Positions 21,401 to 27,253 of a DNA stretch of 27,253 bases are shown here, one piece after another. Source of the DNA: Haplomitrium mnioides (lineage: Eukaryota; Marchantiophyta; Haplomitriopsida; Calobryales). The translations under genes were made by a program, and so were the position numbers. The stretch lies in the NCBI GenBank assembly GCA_049999725.1, contig JBNGIS010023854.1, forward strand, positions 29,479 to 56,731. Reading direction: 5' to 3'. The notes below the pieces were generated by a model. That model was not told where the DNA came from and searched no databases. It worked only from the letters and a program-made list of their open reading frames with translations. Within the stretch, counting starts at the first letter, position 1; each line of letters starts with the position of its first letter.

Positions 21401-24400
21401 TACTAGCAACACCATCCATGATGTGTTTGGACAAGTACTAGCAACAACAACTATGATGTCCTTAGATGGGCACTAGCAACAACAACTCTCATGTGTCTAG
21501 CCAAGCACTAGCAACAACAACTTTGATATTTTTTGATGAATACTAGCACCAACAACTATGATGTGCCTAAACAAATACTATCATGAACAACTATAATGAC
21601 TTTATACGAGTAGTAGCAACAACAACTACAATGTGTTGAGACGAGTACTACTATCAAAAACAATCACGTGTTTAGACGAGTACTAGCAACAACAACTATG
21701 ATGTATCTAGACGAGTACTAGCAACAACAACTATGATGTGCCTAGATGAGTACTAGCAACAACAACTATGATGTGTGAAGACGAGGACTAGCAACAACAA
21801 CTATGATTGGTCTCAACTAGTACTTACAACAACAACTATGATGTGTCTTGACAAATACTAGCAACAACAACTATAATGTGTCTTGACGAGTACTACCAAC
21901 AACAACTATGATATGTCTAGACAAGTACTGACATTAAAAACTATAATATCTCTAGACGAGTACTAGCAACAACAACTATGATATATCTAGACGAGTGCTA
22001 GCAACAACAACTATGATGTGTCTAGACGAGTGCTAGCAACAACAACTATGATGTGCTTAGACAAATTCTAGCACCAAAAACTATGATATGTCTAGACGAC
22101 TATTAGCAACAACAACCATGATGTGTCTAGACGAGTATTGGCAAGAACAACTATGATGAGGCGAGATGAGAACTAGCAAAATCAACCAAGATGTGTCTAG
22201 ACGAGTAGTAGCAACAACAACCATGATGCGTCTGTAGGATAAGAACTATAATGTGTCTTGACGAGTAGTAGCAACAACAACTATGATGTGTCTAGACAAG
22301 GACTAAGAAAAACAACTATGATGTGTCTAGACGAGTGCTAGCAACAAGAACTATGATGTATCTTGAGGAGTACTAGCAACAATAAGTATGATGTGTGTAG
22401 GCAAATATTAGCAACAACAACTATCATGTGCCTAGATAAGCACTAGCAGCAACAACAATAATGTCTCTAGACCAATACTAGCAACAACAATTATGATATT
22501 TCTAGACAAGAACTAGCAGCAACAACTATGATGTTTCCGAACGAATACTAGCGCCAATAACCATCTTGTGTGTAGACAAGTACTATGAACAACAACTATA
22601 ATATGTTTAGACAAGTACTAGCAACAACAACTATGATGTATCTAGAGGAGTACTAGCAACAACGATTGTGATATGTGTAGACAAGTACTAGTAACATTAA
22701 TTATCATGTTTCTTGTGGAGTACTAGAAACAAGAACTATGATGTGTCTAAATGAATACTAGCAACAACAAGTATGATGTTTCTAGACGAGTAATAGCAAC
22801 AACAACTATAATGTGTGTAGACGAGTACTAGCAACAACAACTATGATTTTTCCAGACGAGGACTAGAATAAAAAACTATGATGTGTCTAGACGAGAACTA
22901 GCAACAACAACAATGATTTTTCCAGATGAGCACTAGCATAAAAAACTATAATGTGTCCTCACGAGTACTAGCAACAACAATTTTAATGCATCTTAAAGAG
23001 CGCTAGCAACAACAACTATGATTTGTCTATACAAGTACTAGTTACAACAAGTAAGATGTGTCTACACGAATACAAGCAACAACAACTGTAATGTGTCTAG
23101 ACGAGTACTAGCAACAACAAGTATGATGTGTCTAGATAAATACTAGCAACAACAAGTATGATGTGTCTAGACAAGTTCTAGCAATAACAACTATGATGTG
23201 TCTAGATTAGTACTAGCAACAACAACCATGACGTGTCAAGACAAATACTGGCAACAACAACTATGATGTGTCTAGAAAATTACTAGCAACAACAGCTATG
23301 ATTTGTCTAGACAAGAACTAACAACAACAACTATGATGTGTCTACACGAGTAATAACAACTATGATGTGCCTAAACAAGCACTAGCAACAACAACTATCA
23401 TGTCTCTAGATGAGTAGTAGCAACAACAACTATGGTGTATCTAGACAAGTACTAGCAACCAACAAGGAATACTGGCACCAATGTCTAGACGAGAACTAGC
23501 AACAACAACTGTTATGTGTCTAGACTAGCACTAGCAACAACAACTATGACGTGTTTATGCGAATAGTAGCAACAACCACTATGATATGTCTAGACAAGTG
23601 CTAGCAAAACAACTATGATGTTTCAAGACAAGTATTAGAAACAACTACTATGATATGTCTAGACGATCACTAGCCACAACAACTATGATGTGTCTAGACT
23701 AGTACTAGCACAAAAAACTATAATGTATCTAGAGGAGCACTATCAACAACAACTATGATGTGTCCAAACGAGTTCTAGCAACAACAATTGTGATGTTTCT
23801 TGACGAGTACTAGCAGCAACAACCATAATGTTTTGAAACCAATAATAGCACCAACAACTATGATGTGTCTAGACAAGTACTAAAAAAACAACAATAATGT
23901 CTCTTGACGAGTACTCGCAACAACATCTATGATGTGTTTGGACAAGTACTAGCAACAACAACTATGATGTGTCCAAACAAATTCTAGCAACAACAAGTCA
24001 GATGTGTGTAGCCGAGCACTAGCAGCAACAACTTTGATATTTTTAGACAAATACTAGCACCAATAACTATGATGTATCGAAACAAATACTATCATCAACA
24101 ACTATGATGATTGTACACAAGTAGTAGCAACAACAATTATGATGTGTTTAGATGAGCACCAGTATCAAAAACAATCACGTGTCTAGATGAGTACTAGCAA
24201 CAACAACTATGATGTGTCTAGACGAGTACTACCAACAACAACAATGACGTGCTTAGATGAGTGCTAGCAACAACAACTATAACATGTCAAGATGAGGACT
24301 AGCAACAACAACAATGATAGGTCTTAACAAGCACTAGCAACAACAACTATGATGTGTCCAAACAAATGCTAGCAACAACAACTATCATGTCTCTAGACGA

Positions 24401-27136
24401 GTACTACCAACAACAACCATGATATGTCTAGACAAGTACTGGCATTAAAAACTATAATGTGTATAGGCGAGCACTAGCAACCACAACTATGATATATCTA
24501 GACTAGTGCAAGCAACAACAACTATGATGTGTCTAGACGAGTAGTAGCAACAACAACTATGATGTGCCTAGACGAATACTAGCACCAACAACTATGATGT
24601 GTCTAGACGAGTACTATTAACAACAACTATGATGTGTCTGTTCGAGTACTAGCAACAACAACTATGATGTGTTTAGATGAGTTCTAGCAACAACAACTAT
24701 CATATGTCTAGACGAGTACTTGCAACAACAACTATGATGTGTCTACATGAGTACTAGCAACATCAACTATGATGTGTCTAGACGAGTACTAGCAACAACA
24801 AGCATGATGTGCCTAGGCAAATACTACCAATAACAAGCATGATGTGTCTAGACGAGTACTAGCAACAACAACTATAATATGTGTAAATGAGTACTAGCAA
24901 CAACAACTAGGATATGTTTAGAAGAGTACTAGCAACAACATCTATAGTTTGTCTCGACGAGTACTAGCAACAACAACTATGATGTATCATGACGAGTACT
25001 AGCAACAACAACTATGATGTATCATGACGAGTACTAGCAACAACAACTATGATGTGTCCAGACGAGTACAAAGATCAAAAACTCTAATGTGTTTGGACAA
25101 GTACTAGCAACAACGACTACAATGTGTCTTGACGAGCAATCGCAACAACAACTGAGTTGTGTCTGGACAAATACAAGCAACAACAACTATTATGTATGCA
25201 AATGATTACTAGCAATAACATGTATTATATGTCTAGACGAACACTACCAACAAGATTTGTAATGTGCCTAGTTTAGCACTAGCAACAACAACTATCATGT
25301 GTGTAGATGAGTACTAGCAACAACATGTATGATGTGTGTAGACGAGTACTTGCAACAACAACTATGATAGGTGAAGACGAGTACTAGCAACAACAAGCAT
25401 GATGTGCCTAGACAAATATCAACAACAACAAGTATGATGTGTCTACTTGAGTACTAGCAATCAAAACTATGATGTGTTTAGACGAGCACTAGCTACAACA
25501 ATTCTTATGTGTCTAGACTATTACTAGCAACAACAACTATGATGTGTTTGGATAAGTAATAGCAACAACAATTATGATGTGTCCACACAAGTACCACAAC
25601 CAACAACTATGATGTGTCTATACGAGTACTAGCAAGAAGAACTATAATGTGTCTCGATGAATCCTAGCAACAACAACAATGATGTGTCGAGACGAGTAGT
25701 AGCAACAACAATTAAGATATATCTAGACAAGTACTAACAACAACAACTATGATGTGTGTAGACGAGTCTTAGAAACAACAACTATTATGTGTATAGCCGA
25801 GTACTAACAACATCAACTATAATCTATCTAGACGAGTACTAGCAACAACAACTATGATCGGTCTACATAGGTACTAGCAACAACAACTATGATGTGTCTA
25901 GACCAATACTAGGAACAACAACTATCATGTGTTTGGATGAACACTAGAAACAACAAGTCTAATGTGTGTGGACGAATACTAGCTGCAACATCAATGATGT
26001 ATCTAGACGAGTACTAGAAACAACAACTATAATGTGTCTGAAAAGGTACTAGCAACAACCACTATGATGTGTTTAGATGAGTAGTAGCAACAACTACTAT
26101 GATGTGTCTAGACAAGTAATAGCAACACCAACTATGATGTGTCTAGATGAGTTCTAGCAACAACAACTATAATATACTGTTAATTTCTAGCAACAACAAC
26201 TATGATGTGTGCAGACGAGTACTAGTGACAACAACTATAATGAATCTAGACAAATACTAGCGACAACAACTATGATGTGTCTATACGAGTACTAGCAACA
26301 ACAATTTTAATATGGTAAGAGGAATACTAGCAACAACATCTATGATATGTCTAGACGAGTACTAGAAACAACAACTATGATGTGTCTAGACGAGTACTAG
26401 CAACAAAAACTATGATGTATCATGACAAGTACTAGCCTAAAAAACTACAATGTGTCTACACAAGTACTAGCAACAAAACCTATGATGTATCTAGATGAAT
26501 ACAAGATGAGTACTAGCAATAACAAACATGATGTGTCTAGACGAATACCAACAACAACAACCATGATGTGTCTACATGATTGCTAGAACCATTAGATATC
26601 ATGTGTCTTGAAGAGTATTAGAAACAACAACTATGATGTGTCTAGATGAATACTACCAACAACAAGTATGATGTATCTAGACGAGTAATAACAACAAAAA
26701 CTATAATGTGTCTAAACGAGCACTAGCAACAACAACTATAATGTATCTAGATAACAATTGGCAACAACAACTATGATGGGTCTAAGTGAGAACTAGCAAC
26801 AACAACTATAAAATGTTTAGACGAGAACTAGCAACAACAACTTAGATGTGTCTAGATGAGAACTACCAACAACAGCTATGATTTGTCTAGACGAGTACTA
26901 GCAACAACAACTATGATGTGTCTATACGAGTACTAGCAACAACAACTATGATGTGTCTAGAGGAGTGCTACCCACAACAACTATGATGTGTTTGGGCGAG
27001 TCCTAGCAACAACAACTATGATGTATGTAGACAAGTTCTAGCAACAACAACTATAATGTGTCTAGAAGAGTACTAACAACAACAACTATGATGTGTCAAG
27101 ACGAGCAAAAACTATAATGTGCCTAGACGAGTACTA

Positions 27137-27253
27137 TTGTTGGCCATGTGTGTATGAGTTTTTTCCTTTCTTTGTGATTAGCCTCTAGCCTAGTTAATTC
27201 TTTCAATTTGTGTTAGCCTTTTGTGTTGTATTATATTTTATTGTTTTATTGTT
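27137..27253. other. Non-satellite sequence at the right edge
   Basis: The satellite ends in GAGTACTA and AT-rich, T-rich sequence follows. TGTTGGCCATGTGTG begins at 27138. A TGTTGG start is common for plant LTRs, so this may be the 5' edge of a third retrotransposon, with ACTAT (27133-27137) as a possible target copy. The partner end is outside the window, so this cannot be tested here. Confidence 0.45.

Larger units (their letters stand above)
14906..27136 (+). repeat. 35-bp satellite array, block 3
   Basis: About 349 units in the same orientation, starting ACTAGCAACAACAACTGAG immediately after the 3' LTR and ending GAGTACTA at 27136. It contains several higher-order copies. About 15222-18540 repeats block 2. 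The GCGAGATGAGAACTAGC unit occurs at about 17827 and 22159, giving a period near 4.3 kb. The run starting GACTAGTACTAGCA at 21220 recurs at 23697 (period about 2.48-2.51 kb), and both match the first 480 bp of the window. A 10-N gap lies at 18482-18491 and a broken unit at about 23458-23485. No gene or RNA is seen inside. Confidence 0.97.

Overview
The window looks like repeat-rich nuclear heterochromatin from a plant. Two things point there. The only clear protein remains belong to a Ty3/gypsy chromodomain retrotransposon (chromovirus) whose primer binding site matches the 3' end of plant initiator tRNA-Met, and there are no closely packed prokaryotic-type genes. The species cannot be told from the sequence. 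No intact gene, rRNA, tRNA or CRISPR array was found.

About 19 kb (roughly 70%) is one head-to-tail satellite with a 35-bp unit. A typical unit reads CTAGCAACAACAACTATGAT followed by GTGTCTAGACGAGTA. All copies run in the same direction. Two insertions cut it into three blocks: 1-2500 (about 71 units), 6021-10400 (about 125 units) and 14906-27136 (about 349 units). Above the 35-bp level there is clear higher-order structure. Duplications of 1, 4, 8 and about 13 units occur, as do long blocks repeating at about 2.5 kb and about 4.3-4.7 kb, recognisable by shared rare variants. The only CpG in the unit is one of its most variable sites, and the common variants are TpG and CpA, as expected if the array is methylated.

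Insertion 1 (about 2501-6020) is a 3.5-kb non-satellite segment with no recognisable protein domain. It has a purine-rich left end, an AT-rich stretch, a pyrimidine-rich stretch, a GC-richer core cut by a 100-N gap, a G-run and an AT-rich right end. Its class is unresolved.

Insertion 2 (10401-14905) is a decayed chromovirus with two LTRs (609 and 638 bp, about 6% different by eye), a PBS, a gag remnant with a CCHC zinc knuckle, protease and reverse transcriptase remnants, a 100-N gap where RNase H and most of integrase would lie, a C-terminal chromodomain and a polypurine tract. Many nonsense codons interrupt it. Its chromodomain fits with insertion into heterochromatic satellite. The last 117 bp (27137-27253) leave the satellite and may be the edge of a third insertion.

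Three runs of N (4687-4786, 13911-14010, 18482-18491) are assembly gaps. The 10-N run appears to hide an unmerged 31-bp contig overlap.
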